Notes: generated by a model not told the origin, from the sequence alone. Positions 29,765 through 40,354 are shown, numbered from the stretch's first letter. The stretch: DNA of 64,000 bases from Magnetococcales bacterium (GCA_002753515.1 PEAK01000016.1:1-64000); one strand, 5' to 3'. Numbers and translations are program-made.

Positions 29765-30910
29765 TTACCTTACGGTTGCGCCGCCTTGGAGACGGGCAAC
29801 GATCTGAGCGAATTGATGAATGAACCGTTCCAACTGTTGAACCTGTGTGTTCCAGCCGATGCTTATGCGTATGGCGCTCAACGCCAGGGATTGTGGCACC
29901 CCCATGGCGGCCAGGACATGGGAGCCCTCCCCCTTGCCCGAGGCGCAGGCCGAACCGGAGCTGACCGAGAACCCGACCAGATCCAGGTTCATCACCAAGG
30001 TTTCGCCGTGCAGGCCGTCGATGCCCAGCAGGGTGGTATTGGCGATGCGCGGGGCATGGTGGGAAAAGATGACCAAGCCGGGAATTTTTTCGGTCAAGCT
30101 TGTTTCCAGGAAGGCGTGTAACCGGGTCATGGAGGTGACCGTATCTTGTCGATGTTTGTTCAGCCAGTCGGCGGCAGCGCCAAAGCCGACGATGCCCGCG
30201 ACATTGGGTGTGCCAGCCCGTCGTCCCCGTTCCTGTCCGCCTCCGACGATCATCGGCGTGAGTGCCAAGGTGCGATCCATGATCAGTGCCCCTACGCCCA
30301 TGGGTCCGCCCAGCTTATGGGATGACAGGGTGATGAGATCAGCCGCCATGGCCTCTTTGTCCCAAGGGAGGCGAGCGATACTTTGGACGACATCGGTATG
30401 AAACAGCACCCCCTGTTTGCGACACATGTCGGCCAATGCGGCGATAGGTTGTATGACCCCGGTTTCGTTGTTGGCGTGCATGATGGAGACCAGGAAGGTG
30501 TCGGGCGTTACATGGCTTTGCAGGGATTCCGGAGCGATGCGTCCTTCCGAGTCGCAATCGAGATAGGTGACCCGATGCCCTTGCTGTTGCAGGACACCGA
30601 AGGCTTCAAGGACCGAAGGGTGTTCTGTCCGACTGGTAATGGCATGACCCGGTTGTTTTTGCATGCCGCCAACACCCAGGATGGCCAGGTTGTTGGCCTC
30701 GGTGGCACCACTGGTGAAACAGACCAAGCTGTCGTGGACGCCAATCAGGCTCGCCACCTGACGGCGGGCCTGATCCATCCCTTGGCGGGCGGCCCTGCCG
30801 GCATGGTGTACCGAGGCCGGATTGCCACACGGTCCACGCATATAGGGTAGCATGGCCGTCAAAACTTCCGGGTGCATGGGGGTGGTGGCATTGTGGTCGA
30901 GGTAAATCAT
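29765..30910 (-). CDS. second cysteine desulfurase (NifS/IscS-like)
   Basis: [61 protein letters not shown]. Confidence 0.93.
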   Translation of the reverse strand: MIYLDHNATTPMHPEVLTAMLPYMRGPCGNPASVHHAGRAARQGMDQARRQVASLIGVHDSLVCFTSGATEANNLAILGVGGMQKQPGHAITSRTEHPSVLEAFGVLQQQGHRVTYLDCDSEGRIAPESLQSHVTPDTFLVSIMHANNETGVIQPIAALADMCRKQGVLFHTDVVQSIARLPWDKEAMAADLITLSSHKLGGPMGVGALIMDRTLALTPMIVGGGQERGRRAGTPNVAGIVGFGAAADWLNKHRQDTVTSMTRLHAFLETSLTEKIPGLVIFSHHAPRIANTTLLGIDGLHGETLVMNLDLVGFSVSSGSACASGKGEGSHVLAAMGVPQSLALSAIRISIGWNTQVQQLERFIHQFAQIVARLQGGATVR

Positions 30911-31359
30911 GGCACCACCCGGTCTTTATTGGCCAGGAGGGGATTGCTTTCCTGGTTGTGTGTTTCCAACAGCAACCGTTCCAGGCTGACCGATTCCAGG
31001 TAGCCGTTCAAATGGTCCCCCAAACGTTGCCAAAAATGGTGGGTGATGCAGCGGCTACTGGGGCGGCACCCTTCGGGACTGCTGCAAGAGGTGGCCTGAA
31101 TGGGTTCGTCGACGGCACGGATGATGTCGGCAATACTGATGGTTGTCGGGGGGGCGGCCAGCACGTAGCCCCCCCCGGGACCGCGAACGCTACGTACCAA
31201 ACCTTTGCGTCTGAGTTTGGCGAACAATTGTTCCAGATAGGAGAGGGATATTTCCTGGCGGCTGGAAATATCGGCCAATGCCGTGGGGCGGGTTTGACCG
31301 TGGACGGAGATGTCCAGCATGGCGGTGACGGCATATCGGCCACGGGTGGTCAGTTTCAT
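30907..31359 (-). CDS. iscR: Rrf2-family Fe-S regulator IscR
   Basis: [22 protein letters not shown]...[32 protein letters not shown]; three C-terminal cysteines. Confidence 0.95.
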   Translation of the reverse strand: MKLTTRGRYAVTAMLDISVHGQTRPTALADISSRQEISLSYLEQLFAKLRRKGLVRSVRGPGGGYVLAAPPTTISIADIIRAVDEPIQATSCSSPEGCRPSSRCITHHFWQRLGDHLNGYLESVSLERLLLETHNQESNPLLANKDRVVP

Positions 31360-32054
31360 GGCCTTTTCCCCTGCGAGTCCGGGGCATCATCCGGTTCCTT
31401 TTTTTCCAAGGTTTGCAGACGATTCTCCAGGTGATGGACCTGTTCCAAAACGCACTTCACCGCTTTGGCCACGGGATCGGGCATGGATTCAAGCTGGCCG
31501 TAGGCGGGGAACAAGGGCGAATCCGAGGGCGGTGCCTGGTTCATCCCCATGATGATCCGTCCGGGTACGCCAACCACGGTGGTATTTTCCGGCACATCTT
31601 CGACCACAACGGCATTGGAGCCGATGCGGGCGTTGGTATGGACGGTCAGGGGGCCCAGGACTTTGGCCCCGGCTCCGATGATGACGCCGTCCTGGAGTGT
31701 GGGATGGCGTTTGCCTTTTTTCCAGCTCGTCCCCCCCAGGGTGACGCCGTGGTAGATGGTGACGTTATCGCCAATTTGGGTGGTCTCGCCAATGACGACC
31801 CCCATGCCATGATCGATGAAGAAACCACTACCGATTTGCGCTGCGGGATGAATTTCGATGCCGGTGAAAAACCGGGCGATATGGGAGACGATACGGGCCA
31901 AGAGATACCATTCCCGACGCCACAACCCATTCGCCAAGCGGTAGCCGATGACGGCGTGCAGACCGGGGTAACACAACAGGACATCCCACAGGCCGCGAGC
32001 GGCGGGATCCCGTTTGTGGATGACCTGGATATCGTTTTTGATGCGACCGAACAT
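31356..32054 (-). CDS. cysE: serine O-acetyltransferase
   Basis: [49 protein letters not shown]. Confidence 0.96.
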   Translation of the reverse strand: MFGRIKNDIQVIHKRDPAARGLWDVLLCYPGLHAVIGYRLANGLWRREWYLLARIVSHIARFFTGIEIHPAAQIGSGFFIDHGMGVVIGETTQIGDNVTIYHGVTLGGTSWKKGKRHPTLQDGVIIGAGAKVLGPLTVHTNARIGSNAVVVEDVPENTTVVGVPGRIIMGMNQAPPSDSPLFPAYGQLESMPDPVAKAVKCVLEQVHHLENRLQTLEKKEPDDAPDSQGKRP

Positions 32055-32194
32055 GAAAACCTCTTCGTGGAACAATCCTGTGTATTGATGCTTTAGGACG
32101 GGGGGATTGTCTCTAATTCTGAGTAAACTTGTCAAGTATTCCTTTGCCCACGCTCGGAAACAAGGGTCATTCTTAATATTAATTCATTGTTAAA

Positions 32195-32581
32195 TCACGT
32201 AAAGAAGGGATCGTTTTTTTTCTTTTTCCCCGCCTTTTTCTTTCCTTTGGGGACGGGGGACGGGGGTGTTGTGATAGCGGCGGTATGGGTCTGGATGGGG
32301 GGGGCACCCAAGCGGGAGAGCAGGGCCTGACTGAGTTCCCGCTCCCGTTCGAGGGCGAATTGGAGCTGCCGCGTCAGGAGTTCGATCTGATTTTGTTTGT
32401 AGCCCAGGAGATGAAAGGCGGTTTGTAGCAGAAGGGTTACCGGGACGGGCTGGTCTTTGGGAATTTGATTTTCCAACAGGAATTGTTCCATGGCCTGGGT
32501 GGCTATCCCTGAGACCCAGGCGGCTTCCTCCCAAGGCAAGGGTGGCAATTCTTCCAGTTTGGGGTTGGAGTGGTTTGTCAT
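32195..32581 (-). CDS. hypothetical protein, lysine-rich C-terminus
   Basis: 128-aa ORF; KKKAGKKKKNDPFFT tail; no recognised family. Confidence 0.5.
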   Translation of the reverse strand: MTNHSNPKLEELPPLPWEEAAWVSGIATQAMEQFLLENQIPKDQPVPVTLLLQTAFHLLGYKQNQIELLTRQLQFALERERELSQALLSRLGAPPIQTHTAAITTPPSPVPKGKKKAGKKKKNDPFFT

Positions 32582-32747
32582 GAGGGGTACACTGTCGGAA
32601 ACGGTACAGGTGTTGAATGCCTGATGGGCAACTATTGGTTAGGCAATTTCTTGCTACCAGCTGACTATGGCATAGTTGGGTGGTTTCCTGCCAGGCCATT
32701 TGCAATCCTAAGCCTTGCAAAGAAAAAATTGTTGAAGGGATGTGTCG

Positions 32748-34235
32748 ATGAGAAGGTCCTTGAATGAAATGATGTTGGTCGTATCCGGTATCGTCCTGGT
32801 GACTTTCATGGTCTTGCCCTTGCGGGGTCATGTCTTGCTGCCCAACATTTTAATGGTTTACCTGTTTTTGGTTTTTCTGGTGGCGTTCAAGATGAGCCGT
32901 TGGGCGGCGCTATTGGCCTCTTTTTTGTCTACGCTCGTTTGTTATTATTATTTTGTCCCGATACACTCTTCATTTGCCATCAATGATATACAGTATTTAC
33001 TTGTAATATTAATGATGCTGTTGATCGTACTGGTTACCAGTCATCTGGCGTCGGGCTTGAGAATGCAAATCGTCTTGAGCGAAAGCCGGGAGCGCCATAT
33101 TCGTTGCCTGTATGATCTGGCCAGCCAGTTGGCTGGGATTAGCAAACCCGAAGCTATTGTTGAACCGTGTCAGCGCTTTATTCAAGTCAATTTTAATATC
33201 TACAGCATCCTGTTGTTGCCCTCCGAGGATGGAAAACTGTTCATGGCGGGTCAGGCGGAAGGCCAGATTGATTATTCCTTGGCGCAACAAATTTTTGATG
33301 AAGATCCAAAGGAACTTTCGTTCGATAAGTGTCGGCGTTCCGGTCAAAATCTGTACGCCCCCTTGTTGGGAAGTACCAAAAATCAGGGGATTTTGGTATT
33401 CTTCCCGGGTCAAAAGGCTTGGACAGTACCGAAGGAACTCGACCCTTTGCTCCGAACGGGTATGACCCTGATGGGATTGGCCCTGGAACGATTGGGATAT
33501 GCGGAGCGTGAGCGCAAGGCCATGCTGGCCGTGGAATCGGAACGGTTGCGGGCCGCCCTTTTGGCCAGCCTTTCCCATGATATCAGAACCCCTGTGGCGG
33601 TGTTGGCGGGTGTGGCCGAGTCGATAGCTTTGAGTTTGCCGCAGGAATTCAAGCCGGTTCACGGGATGTTGGAAGGTATGCAGCGGCAAATTGGTCGAAT
33701 GCTGTCAGACGTCGATAAACTGTTGGACATGGCCCGTTTGCACCGTGATATCGTTTCCCTGAACAAGGAATGGCAAGTCCTGGAAGAGATGATAGGTTCC
33801 GCAATCGAAGCCAGTAAAGGGGTATTGCAGGGCTACTTCGTCGAGGTATCGGTGGGACGGGAAATTCCACTGTTGGAAATGGATGCCATGATGATGGAAC
33901 GGGTGTTTCGCAATCTGCTGGAAAATGTGGCACGCCATACCCCTGAGGGAACCCATGTCGATATTGGTGCCAGGATGGTGGAACAGCAGGTGGTGATCTG
34001 GGTAGCCGATAATGGTCCAGGCTTCCCATTTGGTCAGGAGGAGGCTATATTCTCAGAATTCGTTCATAAAAAAAATGTGATTGGTACGAGTGGTTTTGGC
34101 TTGGGCCTGTCTATTGTTCGTTCTGTGATTGTGGCGCACGGTGGAATGATCCACGCGGAAAATCAACCGTCAGGGGGCGCGAAATTCGTGTTTACTTTAC
34201 CTGTGGGTAATCCACCAGTTGTCGGTTTGGATTAG
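32748..34235 (+). CDS. KdpD-like sensor histidine kinase lacking the Usp-like N-terminal sensor region
   Basis: DUF4118-like TM region from the start, GAF-like region, SLSHDIRTPVAVLAGVAES H-box, VADNGPGFP / GFGLGLSIV ATPase motifs. Confidence 0.85.
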   Translation: MRRSLNEMMLVVSGIVLVTFMVLPLRGHVLLPNILMVYLFLVFLVAFKMSRWAALLASFLSTLVCYYYFVPIHSSFAINDIQYLLVILMMLLIVLVTSHLASGLRMQIVLSESRERHIRCLYDLASQLAGISKPEAIVEPCQRFIQVNFNIYSILLLPSEDGKLFMAGQAEGQIDYSLAQQIFDEDPKELSFDKCRRSGQNLYAPLLGSTKNQGILVFFPGQKAWTVPKELDPLLRTGMTLMGLALERLGYAERERKAMLAVESERLRAALLASLSHDIRTPVAVLAGVAESIALSLPQEFKPVHGMLEGMQRQIGRMLSDVDKLLDMARLHRDIVSLNKEWQVLEEMIGSAIEASKGVLQGYFVEVSVGREIPLLEMDAMMMERVFRNLLENVARHTPEGTHVDIGARMVEQQVVIWVADNGPGFPFGQEEAIFSEFVHKKNVIGTSGFGLGLSIVRSVIVAHGGMIHAENQPSGGAKFVFTLPVGNPPVVGLD

Positions 34236-34245
34236 GAGTATTCAA

Positions 34246-34950
34246 GTGACCGAGACGCAGCAGGGTGTTGTCCTGATCGAAGACGAGGCCATGATTCGCC
34301 ACTATGTGGCCATGGCATTGTCAGCATCGGGATTCAAGGTGTGGGAGTCGGGTACGGCGGCGCAGGGTTTGCTGGAGACGGTTTCCCGTCGTCCCGACCT
34401 TGTTGTTCTGGACCTGGGGTTGCCGGATCGGGATGGGGTGGATGTGATACGCGAGTTACGCAATTGGAGTGATATCCCCATCCTGGTACTGTCCGTGCGT
34501 ACCGAAGAGGTGCAGAAAGTTGAGGCCTTGGACGCCGGGGCGGATGATTATCTGACCAAGCCGTTCGGGGTGCCGGAATTGCAGGCGCGCATCCGGGCGG
34601 TGCTGCGGCGTCGGACGCACCATGCTGGTGAGGGGATGCCGGAGGATGGCGTGTTTGAGTTTGGTGAGATACGGGTTGACCGGATCCACCGCCGTGTCAC
34701 TCGCGGCAGTGACATCATTCATCTGACGCCGATCGAGTATCAAATATTGACTCTATTGGTGGCCAATGTTGGTCGGGTGTTGACTCACCGCTACATCCTG
34801 CAAAAGGTCTGGGGACCTGAGTATGTGGAACGACCACACTACCTCCGGGTGTTCATGGCGGGTTTGCGGCGTAAAATTGAAAAAAATTCATCCAATCCCC
34901 GGCACCTGATGACCGAGACCGGCATTGGTTATCGCTTGGTGCGCGAGTAG
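34246..34950 (+). CDS. KdpE-like OmpR-family response regulator
   Basis: VVLIEDEAMIRHYV; VVLDLGLPDRDG; GADDYLTKPFGVPEL; winged-helix C-terminus; overlaps kinase gene. Confidence 0.9.
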   Translation: MTETQQGVVLIEDEAMIRHYVAMALSASGFKVWESGTAAQGLLETVSRRPDLVVLDLGLPDRDGVDVIRELRNWSDIPILVLSVRTEEVQKVEALDAGADDYLTKPFGVPELQARIRAVLRRRTHHAGEGMPEDGVFEFGEIRVDRIHRRVTRGSDIIHLTPIEYQILTLLVANVGRVLTHRYILQKVWGPEYVERPHYLRVFMAGLRRKIEKNSSNPRHLMTETGIGYRLVRE

Positions 34951-34964
34951 GGGCTCCTTGTTTT

Positions 34965-35417
34965 CTAGGTCAGACGCATCAGCCACATGGCAATGGCGCA
35001 TGAGATCCCGGAGAGAATCAGGGCGGCTATTTCGTTGGCACGGAAACGACCGCGGTTCCTGGCAACGCCGATGCCCATATGGAGTATCGAGACGCCGGCA
35101 AGGACCAGGAGCCAGGTTTTCGACTTTTCGACCAATTCCATGTTCCAGGTGGGGTGGACCTCCAGTTCAAACATGCGGGTGAAAAACGTGGTCTCCTCCG
35201 GGAGCGCTTTGCCGATCATACGCAACGTCCAGAAGAAAAACGAATAGGAAATCAGGTTGAACCAGAGCGAGAGCGTGGTTGATTTCTTCTTCGCAGGGCG
35301 CTTTTTTTCCTGTTCCAGGGCATCGTCCTCTTTGATGTAGACAGGGGTTGCCACGGCTGCCTGGATACGGCCACTCGACTTGCCCTGAGGTGAATTTTTA
35401 CCACGGGGTTTGGCCAC
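34965..35417 (-). CDS. hypothetical membrane protein
   Basis: 150 aa with several hydrophobic segments. Confidence 0.55.
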   Translation of the reverse strand: MAKPRGKNSPQGKSSGRIQAAVATPVYIKEDDALEQEKKRPAKKKSTTLSLWFNLISYSFFFWTLRMIGKALPEETTFFTRMFELEVHPTWNMELVEKSKTWLLVLAGVSILHMGIGVARNRGRFRANEIAALILSGISCAIAMWLMRLT

Positions 35418-35812
35418 GTTGGATGACTCCTTGAAGTTTTATTGCGATTCAGAGAATCGACCGCACATCTTTAAATATACCTAACACCGGGGGGTGGTAC
35501 TCTCAATCCCCCGCCACATCTGTCATTTTCGCACAAAATATGGCGAAAAGTCAAATCGGGAAAGGGTGCGATTTTCATATGGATAGAATATTTATATGTG
35601 TCAATAATATTATTAATTGTCTTTTTTCGGATTATCGATCATCATCCCTTGCCTTTGCGAGGCGAAGGTATCATTCTGCCCAAGGTTCTTTAAGAAGGTT
35701 GGGTACTTGTAGGTTACTTGGGGTGGGTAGCTCTGCCAAGATTCCTGTTCCCACGGTTGCAATCCAGTATGGACCGGGGGGGGTGCCCCTTAAGATTTAA
35801 GCAGGAGTATCT

Positions 35813-36565
35813 ATGAGCAAAAAGTGCCCTATCTGCAAGAAGGGAACGCCACTCTGGTTTATATCCTGGGCGGATATGGCTACGCTTCTGCTGTGTTTTT
35901 TCGTCATCATTGTCGCCTACTCCACGGTCGAAATCACCAAGTTCAAGGAATTGGCCGGTACCTTCAAGGATCAATTCGGGGTCCAGCGGATTGAAAGAAT
36001 CAGTCCCATCATGGCCAGCCAAAACCTGATCGGCTCCGAATTCCAACAGGAAGTTCACCTGGTGGAGTTGCGTGACAAAATTCGTGTCATGAGTACAACC
36101 CTGATCGATAACGGTCAGGCGGAAGTGGAAGAAAAACAAGAGGGCTTCCTTTTGCGGATCCGCGAGGATGCTCTTTTGACCCCGGATGGCAAAAAGGTTA
36201 GCGAATCCAGCGGAATCATGGTGGATCAAATCGCCAATCTGTTGGCCAAAGAGCGCAACGTCATAGAAGTACGTGGTCATACCGATCAGCAGCCCAAAAG
36301 TGGGGACAGCATTGAAACCACCAGTTGGTTCAAGGGGGCGGTGATGGCCGTGGCCGTGGCCAAGCGTTTTGCGGCGTCCGGGGTGGCACCGGAGCGTTTG
36401 TTCATCAGCACCTATGGTGAGTACAGCCCGGTGGCCGATAACCGAAACCCCGAGGCGCGCAAGGCCAACCGTCGTATTGAAATTCTCATACGTAAGGACA
36501 TTGCCGGATTTCTCCCCAAGGAAGATTTGGGGAGCGGGGAGGCACCAGTGGACAAAAAGTTTTGA
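35813..36565 (+). CDS. motB: MotB-like flagellar stator/OmpA-domain protein with N-terminal CPIC motif
   Basis: MSKKCPICKKGTPLWFISWADMATLLLCFFVIIVAYS; OmpA-like IEVRGHTDQQP. Confidence 0.9.
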   Translation: MSKKCPICKKGTPLWFISWADMATLLLCFFVIIVAYSTVEITKFKELAGTFKDQFGVQRIERISPIMASQNLIGSEFQQEVHLVELRDKIRVMSTTLIDNGQAEVEEKQEGFLLRIREDALLTPDGKKVSESSGIMVDQIANLLAKERNVIEVRGHTDQQPKSGDSIETTSWFKGAVMAVAVAKRFAASGVAPERLFISTYGEYSPVADNRNPEARKANRRIEILIRKDIAGFLPKEDLGSGEAPVDKKF

Positions 36566-36598
36566 TTGCTGGCGTAACAGGTATAGAGGAGGATAGCA

Positions 36599-37345
36599 AT
36601 GGATAAAGCCACGATCATCGGGATTGTCGCGGCACTCTTGATTCTGGCCTTTCTTTCTGCGGGCAAGATCGTCATGTTTGCCAGTAGCCACGCTGCGGTG
36701 GTCGTGTTTGGTGGCCTAATTGCGTCCACATTCGTCAAATTCAATCTCCACGACCTGAAAAACACCTCGGCAATTATGGGCAAGGTGTTTTTTGAGCCCA
36801 AGGATAATATCCACGAAATCATCAGCCAACTCGTGGAAATGTCCAATATCTGCCGCAAGGATGGCATCCTGGCCCTCGAAAAATACAAGACTGACAACAA
36901 GTTCATGCAAAATGGCATCAACCATTGCGTAGACGGTGCGACACCCGAATTCTTAACCGATGTTTTGGGCAAGGAAATCGAATATTTGTCCCATCGTCAC
37001 CATGTGGGTATCACCATGTTTGAATCCATGGGTGAAGCGGCCCCGGCCATGGGCATGGTGGGGACTCTCATCGGAATGGTCGAGTTGCTGGCCAACATGG
37101 AGGATCCCTCGAAAATCGGTCCCGCCATGGGTACGGCACTGTTGGCGACATGCTATGGCGCTATCGTCGCCAATATGTTGACCATTCCCATGGGTATCAA
37201 GTTGATGCACTACTCCAAGGAAGAACAATTGCGCTGTACTATCATCATGGAAGGTCTTCTGGGCATTTTGAAGGGGGTGAATCCCCGCATGTTGGAGTAT
37301 TCCCTGCGTTCCGTGTTGTCGACACGTGATCGTGAGACGGTGTAG
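36599..37345 (+). CDS. motA: MotA-like flagellar stator protein
   Basis: MDKATIIGIVAALLILAFLSAGKIVMFASSHAAVVVFGGLIASTFVKF; EAAPAMGMVGTLIGMVELLANMEDPSKIGPAMGTALLATCYGAIVAN. Confidence 0.94.
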   Translation: MDKATIIGIVAALLILAFLSAGKIVMFASSHAAVVVFGGLIASTFVKFNLHDLKNTSAIMGKVFFEPKDNIHEIISQLVEMSNICRKDGILALEKYKTDNKFMQNGINHCVDGATPEFLTDVLGKEIEYLSHRHHVGITMFESMGEAAPAMGMVGTLIGMVELLANMEDPSKIGPAMGTALLATCYGAIVANMLTIPMGIKLMHYSKEEQLRCTIIMEGLLGILKGVNPRMLEYSLRSVLSTRDRETV

Positions 37346-37443
37346 GGCGTTAGAGAGTTTGCATAAAATTGGAGAGAACCCGGCTTCCTTACCCTTATTA
37401 AGTTGTTATCAACAGGGTCAACATTTCACGAGGAGAATGGTGG

Positions 37444-40113
37444 ATGTCTGGCAACAAATTTGTGTATTTTTTTGGCAACGGTCAGGCCGAAGGCGATTCG
37501 GGGATGAAAAATTTGCTGGGTGGCAAAGGGGCCAACCTGGCGGAGATGACTCGTCTCGGTGTTCCGGTACCATCGGGTTTCACGATCAGTACCGAGGTGT
37601 GCGGCCTGTATCTTAAACTTCGCGACTATCCAGCCGGACTCAGAGAAGAGGTGAATGCGGCGCTGGTGGAAGTTGAAAAAGTGATGGGGGCCAAGTTTGG
37701 TGATGCGGACAATCCCCTTCTGGTTTCTGTGCGTTCGGGCGCCCGGGTTTCCATGCCCGGCATGATGGATACCGTGTTGAACCTGGGGCTTAACGATACT
37801 ACTGTCCAGGGCATGATCAAGCGGACCAACGATCCCCGCTTCGCCTATGACTCCTACCGCCGTTTTGTGCAAATGTATTCCAATGTGGTGTTGGGTGTGG
37901 ATCACCACAATTTTGAGCATATGCTCAAACATATGAAAGAACACGCCGGCAAGGTGGAAGATACCTCGGTCACCGCCGATGAATGGAAAGACTTGGTCGG
38001 GAAATATAAAGCCAAAGTATTGGAGATCACCGGCAAGCCGTTCCCGGAAAATCCACAGGATCAAATGTGGGGTGCCATTGGGGCCGTGTTCAACTCCTGG
38101 ACCATTCCCCGTGCCGTCACCTATCGCCGCTTGAACAATATCCCTGAAGGTTGGGGGACAGCCGTTAACGTCCAGGCCATGGTGTTCGGTAACATGGGTA
38201 ACGATTGCGCGACGGGCGTTGCCTTCACCCGCGACCCCAGCACCGGCGACAATCGGTTTTTCGGTGAATACCTCATCAATGCCCAGGGCGAGGACGTGGT
38301 GGCGGGTATCCGCACGCCGCAGCAGATCACCATCGAGGGTAAAAACCTCAATGGTTCCAATCTGCCGGCCATGGAAGAGTCCATGCCCGAACTGTTCAAG
38401 GAACTCTATGCCGTGCAGCGGCGTCTGGAACTGCATTATCGGGATATGCAGGACATCGAGTTCACCATTCAGCGTAATAAATTGTGGCTGTTGCAGACCC
38501 GTAATGGCAAGCGTACTGCCAAGGCCGCCTTGAAAATCGCCGTGCAGATGGTACACGAAGGTTTGATCAACACCCGTGAAGCGGTACTCCGTGTTGCCCC
38601 GGAATCCCTGGATCAACTGTTGCACCCCACCTTGGATCCCAAAGCCAAGAAGATTGTGATTGGCAAGGGTTTGGCCGCCTCCCCCGGTGCGGCGACCGGT
38701 AAGGTGGTGTTCGATGCCGACGAAGCTGAGTTGTGGACCGAAGGTGGCCAAGCGGTCATGCTGGTTCGGGAAGAGACCAGCCCGGAAGATATCCACGGTA
38801 TGCATTCGGCCAAGGGTATCATCACGGCTCGCGGTGGTATGACTTCCCATGCGGCGGTGGTGGCGCGTGGCATGGGCAGGCCGTGCGTCTCCGGGTGTTC
38901 GGCCCTCCAGATCAACATGGAAAAAGAACTCTTCACCCTCGGTGGGGCAACGGTGCAAAAGGGTGACTGGGTCACCATCGATGGTTCCACGGGTGAGATC
39001 ATCCTGGGGCAGGTTCCCACCATCAATCCAGAGCTTTCGGGTGATTTCGGCGTTTTCATGGAATGGGTGGATGGCTTTACCCGCATGAAGGTGCGTGCCA
39101 ATGCCGATACCCCCGATGATGCCCGTATCGCCCGCAGCTTCGGGGCCATGGGGATTGGCTTGTGCCGCACAGAGCATATGTTCTTCGGTGCCGAACGGAT
39201 CATTCACATGCGCGGTATGATCCTCTCCGATACCGACGAAGATCGCCGTCGCGCCATTTCCAAAATCCTCCCCTTGCAACGTCATGACTTTGAAGGGTTG
39301 TTCCGGGAGATGCGCGGTTTGCCAGTGACGATTCGTCTCCTCGATCCGCCTCTGCATGAGTTCATCCCCCACGATGCCGAAGGACAGAGCGAGGTGGCAC
39401 TGGTGTTCGGTATGCCGGTGGAAAAAGTGAAACAACGGGTTGAAAGCCTCAAGGAATTCAACCCCATGCTGGGACATCGCGGTTGTCGTCTGGGTATCAG
39501 TTTCCCGGAAATCTACGAGATGCAAGTGCGCGCTATTATGGAAGCAGCGTGCCACTTGGTGAAGACGGAAGGATTTTTCATCACCCCGGAAATCATGATT
39601 CCGTTGGTCGGGGTGGAGAACGAGCTGAAATTCCTGAAAGATCGCTCAGTAGCGGTGTGTGAAGCGGTCATGAAGGAGACCGGGGTCAATCTGGAATACC
39701 ACATCGGTACCATGATCGAACTGCCGCGTGCCGCCTTGATTGCCGATCAATTGGCCAAAACGGCGGAGTTCTTCTCCTTCGGTACCAACGACCTGACGCA
39801 GACCACCATGGGTATTTCCCGTGACGATGCCGGGCCGTTCCTGCAGGAGTACATCCGTAAAAATCTCATCGCCAAGGATCCCTTTGTCAGCGTCGATCAA
39901 GAAGGCGTTGGTTTGTTGGTGAAAATGGCTGCTGCCAAGGGTCGGGAAACCCGCCCCGGTATTAAGTTGGGGGTCTGTGGTGAACATGGTGGTGATCCCG
40001 ATTCCATCTACTTCTTTGAAACGGTGGGCCTGGACTACGTCTCCTGTTCGCCGTTCCGGGTGCCGATTGCCCGGTTGGCCGCTGCTTTGGCCGCATTGAA
40101 AAGTGGTAATTAG
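37444..40113 (+). CDS. ppdK: pyruvate, phosphate dikinase
   Basis: 889 aa; FGNGQAEGDSGMKNLLGGKGANLAEMTRLGVPVPSGFTI; GGMTSHAAVVARGMGRPCVSG. Confidence 0.98.
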   Translation: MSGNKFVYFFGNGQAEGDSGMKNLLGGKGANLAEMTRLGVPVPSGFTISTEVCGLYLKLRDYPAGLREEVNAALVEVEKVMGAKFGDADNPLLVSVRSGARVSMPGMMDTVLNLGLNDTTVQGMIKRTNDPRFAYDSYRRFVQMYSNVVLGVDHHNFEHMLKHMKEHAGKVEDTSVTADEWKDLVGKYKAKVLEITGKPFPENPQDQMWGAIGAVFNSWTIPRAVTYRRLNNIPEGWGTAVNVQAMVFGNMGNDCATGVAFTRDPSTGDNRFFGEYLINAQGEDVVAGIRTPQQITIEGKNLNGSNLPAMEESMPELFKELYAVQRRLELHYRDMQDIEFTIQRNKLWLLQTRNGKRTAKAALKIAVQMVHEGLINTREAVLRVAPESLDQLLHPTLDPKAKKIVIGKGLAASPGAATGKVVFDADEAELWTEGGQAVMLVREETSPEDIHGMHSAKGIITARGGMTSHAAVVARGMGRPCVSGCSALQINMEKELFTLGGATVQKGDWVTIDGSTGEIILGQVPTINPELSGDFGVFMEWVDGFTRMKVRANADTPDDARIARSFGAMGIGLCRTEHMFFGAERIIHMRGMILSDTDEDRRRAISKILPLQRHDFEGLFREMRGLPVTIRLLDPPLHEFIPHDAEGQSEVALVFGMPVEKVKQRVESLKEFNPMLGHRGCRLGISFPEIYEMQVRAIMEAACHLVKTEGFFITPEIMIPLVGVENELKFLKDRSVAVCEAVMKETGVNLEYHIGTMIELPRAALIADQLAKTAEFFSFGTNDLTQTTMGISRDDAGPFLQEYIRKNLIAKDPFVSVDQEGVGLLVKMAAAKGRETRPGIKLGVCGEHGGDPDSIYFFETVGLDYVSCSPFRVPIARLAAALAALKSGN

Positions 40114-40159
40114 GTCCGCTTGAACCGTTGATTGGTTGAAACAACGGATGATTGACATG

Positions 40160-40196
40160 AAAGGCACCTCGGCTTGGGTTGGGGTGCCTTTTTTTA
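40160..40196 (+). terminator. Rho-independent terminator downstream of ppdK
   Basis: AAAGGCACC...GGTGCC hairpin followed by T-tract. Confidence 0.75.
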
Positions 40197-40354
40197 ATTC
40201 TACTTTGTCACATTTCCAGTTCGGAGTTTGTGGCCTCTGGATTCCCGCTTTTGCGGGAATGACGGTTACCTTTTTTCAACGGATTTTCTGTTTCGTCATC
40301 CCCGCGAAAGCGGGGATCCAGAGCGTAAATTCTAATGTGACAAAGTAGAATTAA
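40194..40354. repeat. MITE-like element with perfect 21-bp terminal inverted repeats
   Basis: TTAATTCTACTTTGTCACATT ... AATGTGACAAAGTAGAATTAA; internal ATTCCCGCTTTTGCGGGAATGAC and GTCATCCCCGCGAAAGCGGGGATCCAGAG. Confidence 0.9.

Noticed and set aside
35470-35520. GGGGGG..CCCCC hairpin near 35.5 kb considered as terminator or riboswitch
   Set aside because: No T-tract after the stem and no recognised riboswitch consensus
37426-39555. 709-aa antisense ORF opposite ppdK
   Set aside because: Mirror frame of a strongly conserved coding gene; low-complexity His/Gly-rich composition typical of antisense ORFs
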